From assembly GCF_013426895.1 (NCBI RefSeq), contig NZ_AP023174.1:2108001-2172000 (forward strand): a stretch of 64,000 nt of DNA, read 5' to 3'. The position numbers and the translations under genes are program-made. The notes under the pieces were generated by a model that made no database searches, was not told the origin of the DNA, and saw only the letters and a program-made list of their open reading frames with translations. Positions 27,488 through 35,819 of the stretch are shown here, in pieces; position 1 is the stretch's first letter; each line of letters starts with the position of its first letter. Source of the stretch: Paraburkholderia largidicola (lineage in GTDB: Bacteria > Pseudomonadota > Gammaproteobacteria > Burkholderiales > Burkholderiaceae).

Positions 27488-28091
27488 TGCTAGCGTTGCC
27501 CCTGTGCGGGGCGGCACCTACTTTTCTTTGCCGCCGCAAAGAAAAGTAGGCAAAAGAAAGCGGCTCACACCGCCAATCCTTGTTCTTGCCTGAGGGCCCC
27601 CAAAGGGTCTTACACTTCAATCGGCAACGCACCTGCTCGCGTCCGTTGCCAACGTTCTCTCTGTACGCCTCACCCGCTTCATGTGCCCGCGTCACAGCGC
27701 GCCGCGCCAGACAGTCCGCCGCCGTCCAGGTGGCAAACAGTGTGTAGGTATTCGCGCCTTACACGCATCACTCCGGATTGGTAGCAAGGCTGGTGTTTCT
27801 GGTAAGAGCACCAACCTGTGCGGTGCGACACCCTACACACTGTTTGCCACCTGGGCGGCACATACCATTCGCTGCCGCTTGCCGTCGTATGGGTGCCTGA
27901 AGCCGGTGATGCGATTGTTCGAAGCGTTGGCAACGAGCACCGGCCAGGGTCACTGCCGTTTGAAGCGCGGGGACGTTGGGGGCCCGTGGATAGGAACACG
28001 CGCTGGCGGTGTGAGCCGCTTTCTTTTGCCTACTTTTCTTTGCGGCGGCAAAGAAAAGTAGGTGCCGCCCCGCACAGGGGCAACGCTAGCA
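27488..28091. repeat. 604-bp palindromic intergenic element with 88-bp perfect inverted ends
   Basis: Bases 27488-27575 and 28004-28091 are exact reverse complements over 88 bp. Each arm itself contains CCTACTTTTCTTTG-CCGCCG-CAAAGAAAAGTAGG (27517-27550 and 28029-28062), a 14-bp stem hairpin. Inside, 27726-27748 and 27832-27854 form a further perfect 23-bp inverted pair, and other stretches (GGGCCCCCA, GTTGCCAACG) recur in mirrored positions. No transposase frame is visible. The element looks like two inverted copies of a short non-autonomous repeat. I believe the hairpin is common in Paraburkholderia intergenic DNA, but that is recollection to be checked. It lies between the amidase start and the rlmB stop. 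Confidence 0.8.
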
Positions 28092-28160
28092 AACCAATAA
28101 CATCACGCGGATGCCAGCGAAAGCGAAAGCAAACCCCACCAGCGTCGCAGACAAAAAAAC

Positions 28161-28904
28161 CTACTTCTTAACACCCCTCTGCCGCACGGCTTCAAACAAA
28201 CAAACCCCTGATGCAACAGAAACATTAAGGCTTTCCACAGACCCAGCCATAGGAATATTCATCACCTCATCACACGTATCACGTGTCAGCCTGCGCATCC
28301 CTTCCCCTTCAGCACCCATAACCAGCGCAACAGGCCCATCGAGCTTCGTCTCAAACAGCGACGTAGTCGCTTCCCCGGCCGTGCCAACAACCCACACCCC
28401 TGCATCCTTCAACTCCCGCAACGCGCGAGCGAGATTCGTCACGGTAATGTACGGCACCGTATCGGCCGCACCACTGGCCACCTTCGCCGCCGTGGCATTC
28501 AAACCCACCGCCCGGTCCCGCGGCGCAATCACAGCATGCGCACCCGCCGCATCGGCAACCCGCAAACACGCGCCGAGATTGTGCGGGTCCGTAATCCCAT
28601 CGAGCACCAGCAACAACGCCGGCCCCTGAACGCCATCGAGCAGTTCGGCCAGGTTCTGCGCCAGCGGCAGATCGCCCGCGCGCGCCACCACGCCCTGGTG
28701 CCGCTCCGTATGCGCAAGACCCCACAGCCGCGTCTCGTCGGCGGCAATCAGGCGGACTCCCGCCTCTTTCGCCACGGCCAGAAATTCGTTCATCCGGCGA
28801 TCGCGGCGGCTCTGGTCGTAATAGATCTCTTCGACCGTCGATGAATCGTGACGCAAGCGTGCCGTCACCGCATGAAAACCGTAGAGAACCTTGAGACGTG
28901 ACAT
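28161..28904 (-). CDS. rlmB: 23S rRNA (guanosine-2'-O-)-methyltransferase RlmB
   Basis: 247 residues from the ATG at 28904 ([20 protein letters not shown]), matching the 243-residue E. coli enzyme. An N-terminal L30e-like substrate-binding domain (about 1-85) is followed by the SPOUT knot domain: [20 protein letters not shown] (motif 1, about 110-129), [20 protein letters not shown] (motif 2) and [20 protein letters not shown] (motif 3), which form the SAM knot. It methylates the 2'-hydroxyl of G2251 (E. coli numbering) in the peptidyl-transferase P loop. It lies 115 bases downstream of rnr in the same direction, the conserved rnr-rlmB order. The right arm of the palindromic element, 70 bases past its stop, could terminate the transcript. 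Confidence 0.95.
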   Translation of the reverse strand: MSRLKVLYGFHAVTARLRHDSSTVEEIYYDQSRRDRRMNEFLAVAKEAGVRLIAADETRLWGLAHTERHQGVVARAGDLPLAQNLAELLDGVQGPALLLVLDGITDPHNLGACLRVADAAGAHAVIAPRDRAVGLNATAAKVASGAADTVPYITVTNLARALRELKDAGVWVVGTAGEATTSLFETKLDGPVALVMGAEGEGMRRLTRDTCDEVMNIPMAGSVESLNVSVASGVCLFEAVRQRGVKK

Positions 28905-29019
28905 GACTGAAACAACCTTTGAATGAGCGCGCCTGACCGAACCAATCGAACCGGTCAAAGCGCACCCGATGAGAATGAGCGCCGCGCACGCACGAAACGC
29001 ACGCGGCGTTAATACAGAA

Positions 29020-31485
29020 TCAACGCTTCTTGTGGACCGGCTTGGCAGTCGACTTCGACGCCGCGCGCTTCTTCGACGCCGCCGCCTTGCGCGCCGTGCG
29101 CGCTTCCTTCACGGCCGCCGTCTGCGCGGGCGCCGCCTTCTTGCGCCGTGCACCGTCGGCTTGCGTCGCGCGATCGATGGAACGCACACGCGGCCCGCCG
29201 AGATCGCTCGCCTTGTCCAAAGGCGCCGCGCGATGCGACTGCGACTTCACGGGCGTGTCCCGCACCAGACGGAAATCGATCTTGCGCGCGTCGAGATCGA
29301 CGCGGCTCACCTGCACCCGCACGCGATCCGACAACCGATAACGAATGCCCGTGCGTTCGCCGCGCAGCTCGTTCTTGATCTCGTCGTACTGGAAATAGTC
29401 CGAGCCCAGTTCCGTCACGTGCACGAGCCCTTCGATAAACAGCGCATCCAGCTGCACGAAAATGCCGAACGACGTCACGCCGCTCACCATGCCGCCGTAC
29501 TCTTCGCCGAGCTTGTCGCGCATGAAGTAGCACTTGAGCCACGCTTCGACATCGCGCGAGGCTTCGTCCGCGCGGCGCTCGTTCGCCGAGCAATGCAGGC
29601 CGAGTTCTTCCCAGATCGCCGTGTTCGGACGGCCGCGGTTGGGACGATTGCCGCGCTTCTCGTCTTCCGCCTGCAGCGCGCGGGCACGCGGCGACAGCGC
29701 CGTGTTCAGCTCGACGCCGTGCGGCGCCTGCGGCTCGTATTTGCGGCCCTGCAGGATCGCGTAGATCGCGCGGTGCGTGAGCAGGTCGGGATAACGGCGA
29801 ATCGGGCTCGTGAAGTGCGCGTACGCCTCATACGCGAGACCGAAGTGGCCTATGTTGTCCGGGCTGTAGACGGCCTGCTGCATCGAGCGCAACAGCATGG
29901 TCTGCAGCATCTGCGCGTCGGGACGGTCGCGGATATGCGCCATCAGCGCGGCGTAATCGCTTGCGTGCGGCGTGTCGCCGCCGCCGAGCGTCAGACCCAT
30001 GCCGCGCAGGAAGGTGCGCAGGTTTTCGAGGCGCTCCGCCGTCGGCCCCGCATGCACGCGGTACAGGCCCGGATGCTTGTTGCGCTTCATGAAGTCGGCG
30101 GCGCACACGTTCGCGGCCAGCATGCACTCTTCGATCAGCTTGTGCGCGTCGTTGCGATGACGCGGCACGATCTGCTCGATCTTGCCCTGCGCATTGCAGA
30201 CGATGTACGTCTCAGTCGTATCGAAGTCGATTGCACCACGCTTCTGGCGCGCGGCGAAGAGCGACTTGTAGACGCCGTACAGGTTCTGCAGTTGCGGCAG
30301 CAATGCGGCGCGGCGCGTCGCTTCCGGACCCTTCGTATTGGTCAGCACGGCGGCGACTTCCGTGTACGTGAGACGCGCGGCCGAATGCATGACGCCGGGA
30401 TAGAACTGATACGCCTTGATCTCGCCGCGCGCGGTGATGACCATGTCGCACACGAGCACGCAACGGTCCACATTCGGATTGAGCGAACAGAGACCGTTCG
30501 ACAGCTTCTCCGGCAGCATCGGAATCACGCGGCGCGGGAAATATACCGACGTGCTGCGCTCGATCGCATCGACATCGAGGCCGCCGTCGGGCAGCACGTA
30601 ATGCGACACGTCGGCAATCGCGACGATCAGGCGGAAACCGTCGCCGCGCCCGACCTTCACCGGCTCGCAATAGACGGCATCGTCGAAGTCGCGCGCATCT
30701 TCACCGTCGATCGTGACGAGCGGCACGTCGCGCAGATCGACGCGGTGCTTCATATCGACGGGCCGCACTTCGTCGGGCAGCTTCGCGGCGGCGTCGAGCG
30801 CTGCCTGGCTGAACTCGTGCGGCACGCCGTACTTGCGCACCGCAATTTCGATTTCCATGCCGGGATCGTCGATATCGCCGAGCACTTCGACGACGCGACC
30901 CAGCGGCTGCGAATGACGGCTCGGAAAGTCCGTCAGCTCGACCACCACGACCTGCCCGACCTTGGCCTTCTTGGTGTTCTGCGTGATCAGGATGTCATGG
31001 CCGATGCGCTTTTCTTCGGGCGCGACGATCAGCGCGCCATTCTCGTTCAGCAACCGGCCGATCACGCGTTTGTTCGCGCGGTCCGTCACCTCGACGATGT
31101 GGCCTTCGGGGCGTCCGCGCCGGTCATAGCCGACGATGCGCGCCAGCACGCGATCGTTGTGCATGACCTTCTGCATTTCGCCCGTCGGCAGGAACAGGTC
31201 GTCCTGGCCGTCGTCGCGAATCAGAAAACCGTAGCCGTCGCGATGGCCCTGCACGCGGCCCGCGACGAAGTTCGACGGATGGGTCAGCTGATAATGGCCG
31301 CGCTGATCGAGTCTGATCTGGCCATCACGTTCCATCGCGGCAAGGCGCTTGAAAAACCCTTCGCGCTCCTGGCGCTTGATCGACAGTGCTTCGGCGATGT
31401 CGTTCGCTGCAAGCGGCGTTTCACTCGTGCGCAGCACGCCGAGGATTTCTTCGCGGCTCGGAATCGGATACGGATATTTGCTCAA
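29020..31485 (-). CDS. rnr: Ribonuclease R
   Basis: An 821-residue 3'-5' exoribonuclease of the RNase II/RNB family that degrades structured RNA, including rRNA and mRNA. The order is an N-terminal winged helix ([20 protein letters not shown]), cold-shock domains ([20 protein letters not shown]), the RNB catalytic core with the metal site [19 protein letters not shown] (about 265-283) and ISDVSHYV-like [12 protein letters not shown], then an S1 domain ([20 protein letters not shown]) and a Lys/Ala-rich basic tail (from about 770). The catalytic aspartates are intact. The ATG at 31485 fits the E. coli layout. It is followed by rlmB. The open frame on the other strand over the same bases is a shadow of its high-GC codons. 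Confidence 0.96.
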   Translation of the reverse strand: MSKYPYPIPSREEILGVLRTSETPLAANDIAEALSIKRQEREGFFKRLAAMERDGQIRLDQRGHYQLTHPSNFVAGRVQGHRDGYGFLIRDDGQDDLFLPTGEMQKVMHNDRVLARIVGYDRRGRPEGHIVEVTDRANKRVIGRLLNENGALIVAPEEKRIGHDILITQNTKKAKVGQVVVVELTDFPSRHSQPLGRVVEVLGDIDDPGMEIEIAVRKYGVPHEFSQAALDAAAKLPDEVRPVDMKHRVDLRDVPLVTIDGEDARDFDDAVYCEPVKVGRGDGFRLIVAIADVSHYVLPDGGLDVDAIERSTSVYFPRRVIPMLPEKLSNGLCSLNPNVDRCVLVCDMVITARGEIKAYQFYPGVMHSAARLTYTEVAAVLTNTKGPEATRRAALLPQLQNLYGVYKSLFAARQKRGAIDFDTTETYIVCNAQGKIEQIVPRHRNDAHKLIEECMLAANVCAADFMKRNKHPGLYRVHAGPTAERLENLRTFLRGMGLTLGGGDTPHASDYAALMAHIRDRPDAQMLQTMLLRSMQQAVYSPDNIGHFGLAYEAYAHFTSPIRRYPDLLTHRAIYAILQGRKYEPQAPHGVELNTALSPRARALQAEDEKRGNRPNRGRPNTAIWEELGLHCSANERRADEASRDVEAWLKCYFMRDKLGEEYGGMVSGVTSFGIFVQLDALFIEGLVHVTELGSDYFQYDEIKNELRGERTGIRYRLSDRVRVQVSRVDLDARKIDFRLVRDTPVKSQSHRAAPLDKASDLGGPRVRSIDRATQADGARRKKAAPAQTAAVKEARTARKAAASKKRAASKSTAKPVHKKR

Positions 31486-31828
31486 GGGCTTGTCGATGAT
31501 TGTTCTCGTTGCGTGGACGTCGGCGGATGGATGACGCTGCTCTAACTGAACTTGAACTGCAACTGCTGCTCTTGTGACTGCGATGACTGCGACTGCTCTC
31601 TGACCGTCGACAACCGTGAGGCCGCGAATGCGGCCCTGAGCGAGGCCTCGTCCGAGGTCCCGCCGGCCGTCGCGCGGACCCTTGACGGATGTTCGACGCC
31701 GGCCTCCTACTGCGGGGATTCTAACACCCGTCTCGCCCGCTACGCGCCGCCCAGCGGGCGCTTGCGCGAAGTACGCGGTGCTCGTGCGCGAGCATGGCGG
31801 CTGTCATGCGAATGTTTTCGCGAAATGC
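31486..31828. other. rnr upstream region with CTG/ACTG-rich tract
   Basis: About 340 bases between rnr and the tRNA promoter. A short imperfect tandem tract of GACTGC/AACTGC units spans roughly 31546-31596. The rightward open frame here (31552-31926) runs into the tRNA gene and is rich in Cys/Asp from the repeat, so I regard it as non-coding. Confidence 0.5.
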
Positions 31829-31856
31829 TTGACACGCTTATTCGAGACGCTATAAT
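31829..31856 (+). promoter_or_regulatory. Sigma-70 promoter of tRNA-Leu copy 1
   Basis: TTGACA (31829-31834), 16 bases, TATAAT (31851-31856): perfect consensus boxes 27 bases before the tRNA. Confidence 0.85.
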
Positions 31857-31882
31857 CGCTGTCTCTGCTTCAAACGCACCTT

Positions 31883-31969
31883 GCCCAGGTGGCGAAATTG
31901 GTAGACGCACTAGGTTCAGGTCCTAGCGGTGGCAACACCGTGGAGGTTCGAGTCCTCTCTTGGGCACCA
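31883..31969 (+). tRNA. tRNA-Leu (CAG), copy 1
   Basis: 87 bases including an encoded CCA. The acceptor stem is GCCCAGG with CTTGGGC, which includes one G-U pair at 6-67. The anticodon stem-loop is CTAGG-TTCAGGT-CCTAG with anticodon CAG. A class II long variable arm (CGGTGGCAACACCG) and GGTTCGAGTCC T-arm are present. It reads CUG leucine codons, which are dominant in this high-GC genome. It differs from copy 2 at two bases only (A13 versus G13 region, and T67 versus C67). Confidence 0.96.
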
Positions 31970-31980
31970 GATTCAAATGA

Positions 31981-32004
31981 AAAGCCGCCTTCGGGCGGTT
32001 TTTC
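31981..32004 (+). terminator. Rho-independent terminator of tRNA-Leu copy 1
   Basis: CCGCC-TTCG-GGCGG with a UUCG tetraloop followed by TTTTT (32000-32004); an A run precedes the stem. Confidence 0.88.
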
Positions 32005-32144
32005 ATTGTTGTGAGTGTATTGCGCTTCGCGGTGGTTTTACGATCCCGAGGAAGCAACGCAGGAAGTTGCAGTAACGGTTGATCGTCGAGTCATTTGATG
32101 CGCGAACAACCAGACGAAAAGATGAAGCGTTTTCAAAATACCCA

Positions 32145-32172
32145 TTGACACGCAGAATCTTCTCGTTAAAAT
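32145..32172 (+). promoter_or_regulatory. Sigma-70 promoter of tRNA-Leu copy 2
   Basis: TTGACA (32145-32150), 16 bases, TAAAAT (32167-32172), ending 20 bases before the tRNA. It is separate from the copy 1 promoter, so each copy is its own transcription unit. Confidence 0.8.
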
Positions 32173-32192
32173 AGCGGTCTAGCTTGAGACGT

Positions 32193-32279
32193 GCCCAGGT
32201 GGCGGAATTGGTAGACGCACTAGGTTCAGGTCCTAGCGGTGGCAACACCGTGGAGGTTCGAGTCCTCTCCTGGGCACCA
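32193..32279 (+). tRNA. tRNA-Leu (CAG), copy 2
   Basis: 87 bases with encoded CCA. The acceptor stem GCCCAGG/CCTGGGC is fully Watson-Crick, the anticodon loop TTCAGGT reads CAG, and the long variable arm is identical to copy 1. It lies 310 bases downstream of copy 1 as a direct repeat, with its own promoter and terminator. Confidence 0.96.
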
Positions 32280-32304
32280 CTCTCTCGAAGCTAAAAACAG
32301 ATCA

Positions 32305-32336
32305 CCCCGCAAAGCGATAAGCCTGCGGGGTTTTTT
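32305..32336 (+). terminator. Rho-independent terminator of tRNA-Leu copy 2
   Basis: CCCCGCA (32305-32311) pairs with TGCGGGG (32324-32330), followed by TTTTTT. It lies just beyond the 3' end of the convergent GNAT gene and could serve both. Confidence 0.88.
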
Positions 32337-32370
32337 GTTTTGGGCGTCTGCTCATCGAGGCGCTTCACAT

Positions 32371-32883
32371 TCACACGTCGGTAACGCCGTCTCGCGTCAG
32401 CCTGAACCGGACATATCCGTCCACGTTCCCCTCGCGCTTCATCCCCAGCTTCTGTGCGACGCGCCGCGAAGCGGCATTGCCCTCTGCAATACCCGCCACA
32501 ACCGACTCCAGCCCGACCGTCCCAAACGCATGCGCGACAACGCTACGCGCCGCCTCGCTGGCAACTCCTCTGCCCCACGCATCGCGCACGAGCCGCCAGC
32601 CGATCTCGACCTCTGGCCCGTGTGTGTCTTCCGGAATCAGCAGCACCCACCCGACGAACCGTGCCGGCGCGCTGCGCTCGACAATCGACCAGTAGCCCAG
32701 CCCATCCGGATAAGCGCGCGTGATGCGATCCACGACAAACCGCCGATGCGCATCCGGCTCGTGCCACGGACCATCGACATGACGCGTCACGTCGGGATCA
32801 CGGTCCATCGCGATGCAATCGTCGAGATCGGCTAGCGTGCGCGGTCTTAAAGACAAGCGTTGCGAAATAAAAGAAGGCAGCAA
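32371..32883 (-). CDS. GNAT-family N-acetyltransferase (RimJ-like)
   Basis: 170 residues starting at a TTG (32883), preceded by GGGA seven bases upstream; no ATG fits the family N-terminus. The protein opens ISQRLSLRPRTLADLDDC, the standard first strand of RimJ/RimL-type acetyltransferases. PEVEIGWRLVRDAWGRGVAS (about 90-109) is motif A with the acetyl-CoA pyrophosphate-binding R/G loop (WGRGVA). NAASRRVAQKLGMKREG (about 137-153) is motif B. These enzymes acetylate ribosomal protein N-termini, small molecules or antibiotics; the substrate here is unknown. It is convergent with the second tRNA. Confidence 0.88.
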   Translation of the reverse strand: MLPSFISQRLSLRPRTLADLDDCIAMDRDPDVTRHVDGPWHEPDAHRRFVVDRITRAYPDGLGYWSIVERSAPARFVGWVLLIPEDTHGPEVEIGWRLVRDAWGRGVASEAARSVVAHAFGTVGLESVVAGIAEGNAASRRVAQKLGMKREGNVDGYVRFRLTRDGVTDV

Positions 32884-33012
32884 TTGTTATTCCCGTTAAT
32901 TACGAATTACAAACTCCATCCAATCATCATTAATACATTAATTACATTCCCCAGACATTATTCCTGATTCCCTCAGCGATTATCCAGGGGTTAGCACGGA
33001 TAGAAGCAGCTT

Positions 33013-33024
33013 GTTGCATGCAAC
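33013..33024. promoter_or_regulatory. 12-bp perfect palindrome upstream of MFS gene
   Basis: GTTGCATGCAAC is fully self-complementary and lies about 120 bases before the transporter start. It is a candidate operator; no regulator is adjacent. Confidence 0.3.
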
Positions 33025-33092
33025 CGCTTAATCGTCGGCGTACACTCTCTGAAGCCTTTAGCTACGGGGGCGAGGCGTGCCACCTCAAGCCT

Positions 33093-33109
33093 TTCAAACG
33101 GCTTTTGAA
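33093..33109. promoter_or_regulatory. TTCAAA-N5-TTTGAA inverted repeat, possible PsrA-like site
   Basis: TTCAAA (33093-33098) and TTTGAA (33104-33109) lie 36 bases before the transporter start. The core CAAAC-GGC-TTTTG is one base from the published PsrA consensus form CAAAC-N2-4-GTTTG, and resembles the palindrome before the TetR gene at 34638. Confidence 0.35.
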
Positions 33110-33144
33110 TCGCACGGATTATCGGAGACAGGAGAACAATTGAA

Positions 33145-34368
33145 ATGAGCTGGACTCGGGAACAGAGAAACGTCACGATCGCGGCATATTTAGGCTGGAC
33201 TCTAGACGCATTCGATTTCTTTCTGATGGTTTTCGTGCTGAAAGATATCGCAAGCGAATTCGGCACCGATATCAAATCGGTTTCCTTCGCCATCATGTTG
33301 ACCCTGATGATGCGGCCCGTCGGCGCGCTCATCTTTGGTTACCTCGCCGACAAGTTCGGCCGGCGTCCCACGCTGATGGTCAACATCGCGTGCTTTTCGC
33401 TGCTTGAACTGCTGTCCGGCCTCTCGCCGAATCTCACCACGCTGCTCGTGCTGCGCGCCCTGTTCGGCATCGCGATGGGCGGCGAATGGGGCGTCGGCGG
33501 CGCGCTGACAATGGAAACCGTCCCGCCCAAAGCGCGCGGCTTCGTCTCCGGCTTGCTGCAAGCAGGCTATCCGAGCGGCTATCTGCTCGCGGGGCTCGTG
33601 TTCGGTCAGCTGTACCAGTACATCGGCTGGCGCGGCATGTTCTTCGTCGGTGTGCTGCCCGCCCTGCTGGTGCTGTATATCCGCGCGCACGTGCCCGAAT
33701 CGCCCGCGTTCAAGACGCTCGAAAAGAAGACCCGCCCCGGCCTCGTCGCCACGCTCAAGCAGAACTGGAAACTGTCCGTCTACGCGATCATCCTGATGAC
33801 GGCGTTCAACTTCTTCTCGCACGGCTCGCAGGATCTGTATCCAACCTTCCTGCGCGTGCAGCACAATCACGACGCCCATACCGTGCAATGGATCACGATC
33901 GTCCTGAACATCGGCGCGATCTGCGGTGGCCTGTTCTTCGGCGCGCTGTCCGAGCGGATCGGCCGCAAGCGCGCCATTTGCATTGCCGCGCTGATCGCGC
34001 TGCCCGTGCTGCCGCTGTGGGCATTCTCGTCGACGCCCGTGCTGCTCGCAGCGGGCGCGTTCCTGATGCAGATTTCGGTGCAAGGCGCATGGGGCGTGAT
34101 TCCCGTGCATCTGAACGAAATCTCGCCGGATGAAATTCGCGCGACCTTTCCCGGCCTCGTCTACCAGTTGGGCAATCTGATCGCGTCGGTGAACGGGCCG
34201 CTCCAGGCAGGTATCGCCGAAGCGCACGGCAACGACTACGCGACCGTGATGGCGACCGTGATCGGCATCGTGGCCGTCGTGATCGCCGTCTTTATCCTGT
34301 TCAGCCGCGAACGACGCGGCGTAGATATGACACAATCTGCCGAACAGGTCGCGGCGACGGTACACTGA
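33145..34368 (+). CDS. MFS transporter, SHS/lactate-type carboxylate:H+ symporter
   Basis: A 407-residue 12-span transporter. It opens with REQRNVTIAAYLGWTLDAFD, where LDAFDFF in span 1 is the hallmark of the sialate:H+ symporter (SHS) and lactate/pyruvate permease family. The MFS loop 2-3 signature GYLADKFGRRPTLM is at about 68-81, and its repeat GALSERIGRKRAIC at about 267-280. MGGEWGVGGALTMETVP marks span 4-5. It should import a monocarboxylate or similar acid with protons. AGGAG stands about ten bases before the ATG. Two inverted repeats lie upstream, and a strong terminator follows, so it is a single-gene unit. The exact substrate is not shown by sequence. Confidence 0.85.
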   Translation: MSWTREQRNVTIAAYLGWTLDAFDFFLMVFVLKDIASEFGTDIKSVSFAIMLTLMMRPVGALIFGYLADKFGRRPTLMVNIACFSLLELLSGLSPNLTTLLVLRALFGIAMGGEWGVGGALTMETVPPKARGFVSGLLQAGYPSGYLLAGLVFGQLYQYIGWRGMFFVGVLPALLVLYIRAHVPESPAFKTLEKKTRPGLVATLKQNWKLSVYAIILMTAFNFFSHGSQDLYPTFLRVQHNHDAHTVQWITIVLNIGAICGGLFFGALSERIGRKRAICIAALIALPVLPLWAFSSTPVLLAAGAFLMQISVQGAWGVIPVHLNEISPDEIRATFPGLVYQLGNLIASVNGPLQAGIAEAHGNDYATVMATVIGIVAVVIAVFILFSRERRGVDMTQSAEQVAATVH

Positions 34369-34431
34369 ACGCACGCACCGCACATCCAACATAAGGGCGC
34401 CACGGCGCCCGGGCCAATGCAGCAGATACGA

Positions 34432-34465
34432 GGCCGCTCCGATTCGTTTCGGAGCGGCCTTTTTT
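34432..34465 (+). terminator. Rho-independent terminator after MFS gene
   Basis: GGCCGCTCC (34432-34440) pairs with GGAGCGGCC (34451-34459) and is followed by TTTTTT. Confidence 0.9.
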
Positions 34466-34577
34466 GTCCGCGTCGTCTGCGAGGGCACGCGCGGTCGGAC
34501 ACTTTTAGAGGGGTTTATCGACACTCACCTCTTGCCCGATCACGGACTGCATTCTTATCCTGAAAAAGAACGCACGT

Positions 34578-34595
34578 TTCAAATTCCAATTTGAA
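34578..34595. promoter_or_regulatory. 18-bp palindromic operator candidate of the PsrA-like regulator
   Basis: TTCAAATT-CC-AATTTGAA is a perfect 8-bp inverted repeat 42 bases before the TetR start. Half-sites CAAAT/ATTTG resemble the PsrA recognition form (CAAAC-N2-4-GTTTG). Autoregulation by the downstream TetR protein is the natural guess. Confidence 0.55.
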
Positions 34596-34637
34596 TCGAT
34601 TGTTTGGGCCGGTGAGAGCCGGCAAAGGGAGACATCA

Positions 34638-35573
34638 ATGACAACACGGACGACGAACCGCCACCCCGGCGACACGAAATCGCGCATCCTCGATGCCGCC
34701 GAGACGCTCTTCATCGAATGCGGTTATGAAGCGATGTCGCTGCGGCAGATCACGTCGAAGGCCGAGGTCAATCTGGCCGCCGTCAACTACCACTTCGGCA
34801 GCAAGGAAGCGCTGATGCACGCGATGCTGTCGCGCCGCCTCGACCTGCTGAATCAGGAGCGCCTCAAGCTGCTCGACCGCTTCGACACACTGCTCGGCGC
34901 GCGCCTGACCTGCGAGCACGTGCTGGGCGCGATGTTCATTCCGGCGCTGCGCGTATCGCGCGACACGCGGATCGGCGGCAAGGCGTTCCTGCGGCTGCTG
35001 GGCCGCGCCTACACCGATCCGTCGCCGTTCATCCGCGATTTCCTGAACGCGCACTATGCGTCCGTCGCCGTGCGGTTTTTCGACGCGTTCCAGCGCGCGC
35101 TGCCGCACCTGCCGCGCGAGGAACTCGGCTGGCGGCTGCACTTCGCAATCGGCGCACTCTCCGGCGTGCTGGCGGGCGCCGACACCGACAGCCTGATCAA
35201 CGAGTTCTCGCAAGGCAAGTCGATGAACGACCTGCAACTGATCGCGCGACTCGCCTCGCTGATCGTGTCCGCGCTGAAGGCGCCGCTGCCCGACGCGAGC
35301 CAGCTCGCCGTGTTCGCCTCCGTGCTCGGCGATGCGGGGAGCGACGACATCGCATGCGATGCGGTGCGGCAGGCGGCGCAGGCCGGATCGCAGGCGGCCC
35401 CATCGGAACCGCGGACTCAAGCGACGCCGCAAGCACCGCAGGCACACCCGTCGACGGACGCCGCACACCGCACCGGACTGGGATCGTTCGCGCAACCGGC
35501 GCAACCGGCACAAGCCGACCGGCAGGCCGACTCGCGCGATTACGGCACCACGCATTACGCGGCGCACGGCTGA
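34638..35573 (+). CDS. psrA: TetR-family fatty-acid regulator, PsrA-like
   Basis: 311 residues from an ATG with GGGAG upstream. Residues 11-58 form the TetR helix-turn-helix: TKSRILDAAETLFIECGYEA, then SLRQITSKAEVNLAAVNYHF and GSKEALMHAML. The string ITSKAxVNLAAVNYHFGSK is the signature of Pseudomonas PsrA, a repressor released by long-chain acyl groups that controls beta-oxidation genes. A ligand-binding C-terminal region follows to about residue 230. The last 80 residues are Ala/Gln/Pro-rich, disordered-looking and absent from PsrA proper. It stands before fadE and the fatty-acid module, which it probably represses. A palindrome lies in its own promoter. Confidence 0.85.
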   Translation: MTTRTTNRHPGDTKSRILDAAETLFIECGYEAMSLRQITSKAEVNLAAVNYHFGSKEALMHAMLSRRLDLLNQERLKLLDRFDTLLGARLTCEHVLGAMFIPALRVSRDTRIGGKAFLRLLGRAYTDPSPFIRDFLNAHYASVAVRFFDAFQRALPHLPREELGWRLHFAIGALSGVLAGADTDSLINEFSQGKSMNDLQLIARLASLIVSALKAPLPDASQLAVFASVLGDAGSDDIACDAVRQAAQAGSQAAPSEPRTQATPQAPQAHPSTDAAHRTGLGSFAQPAQPAQADRQADSRDYGTTHYAAHG

Positions 35574-35605
35574 CGCACGCTGCGGCAAAAGGCACGGGAA
35601 CAACC

Positions 35606-35629
35606 GCAGGCACCCGCGCAGGTGCCTGC
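35606..35629 (+). terminator. Hairpin after the PsrA-like gene
   Basis: GCAGGCACC (35606-35614) pairs with GGTGCCTGC (35621-35629) around six bases. No T run follows; it may attenuate or protect the transcript between the regulator and fadE. Confidence 0.45.
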
Positions 35630-35819
35630 CCTTCACGTTCAAATGACGCCGCTTCCGTGCCGAAACCGCATTAGACGCGCCGCTCGAAGCGTCGGGCACA
35701 CAGGCTGCAACGGATAAGAGCGGGCCGCTCGCCCCGCATCAGACAACTCGAAGATATCGCGGGCCGGACGTGCATCGCGGGCCGCGCTCGCCCTGAAAAA
35801 ACGAAAAGGAGGGATCGCC

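Noticed and set aside
27681..28061. Open frames inside the palindromic element
   Set aside because: They follow the inverted repeats and have no transposase or other motif on either strand.
27488..28091. CRISPR-like array
   Set aside because: The repeats are inverted, not direct and regularly spaced; no spacers or cas genes. No CRISPR array was seen anywhere in the window.
28969..31545. 858-codon open frame on the + strand over rnr
   Set aside because: It is an antisense shadow of rnr: Arg/His/Val-rich, no domain, and rnr on the other strand is complete with all motifs.
31552..31926. 124-codon + frame with NCNCCSCDCDDCDCS start
   Set aside because: The Cys/Asp run comes from an ACTG-type DNA repeat, and the frame runs through the tRNA promoter into the tRNA gene.
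31883..32279. tRNA-Leu as a genomic-island attachment site
   Set aside because: The repeat is the whole tRNA gene, not a 3' fragment, and no integrase lies near.
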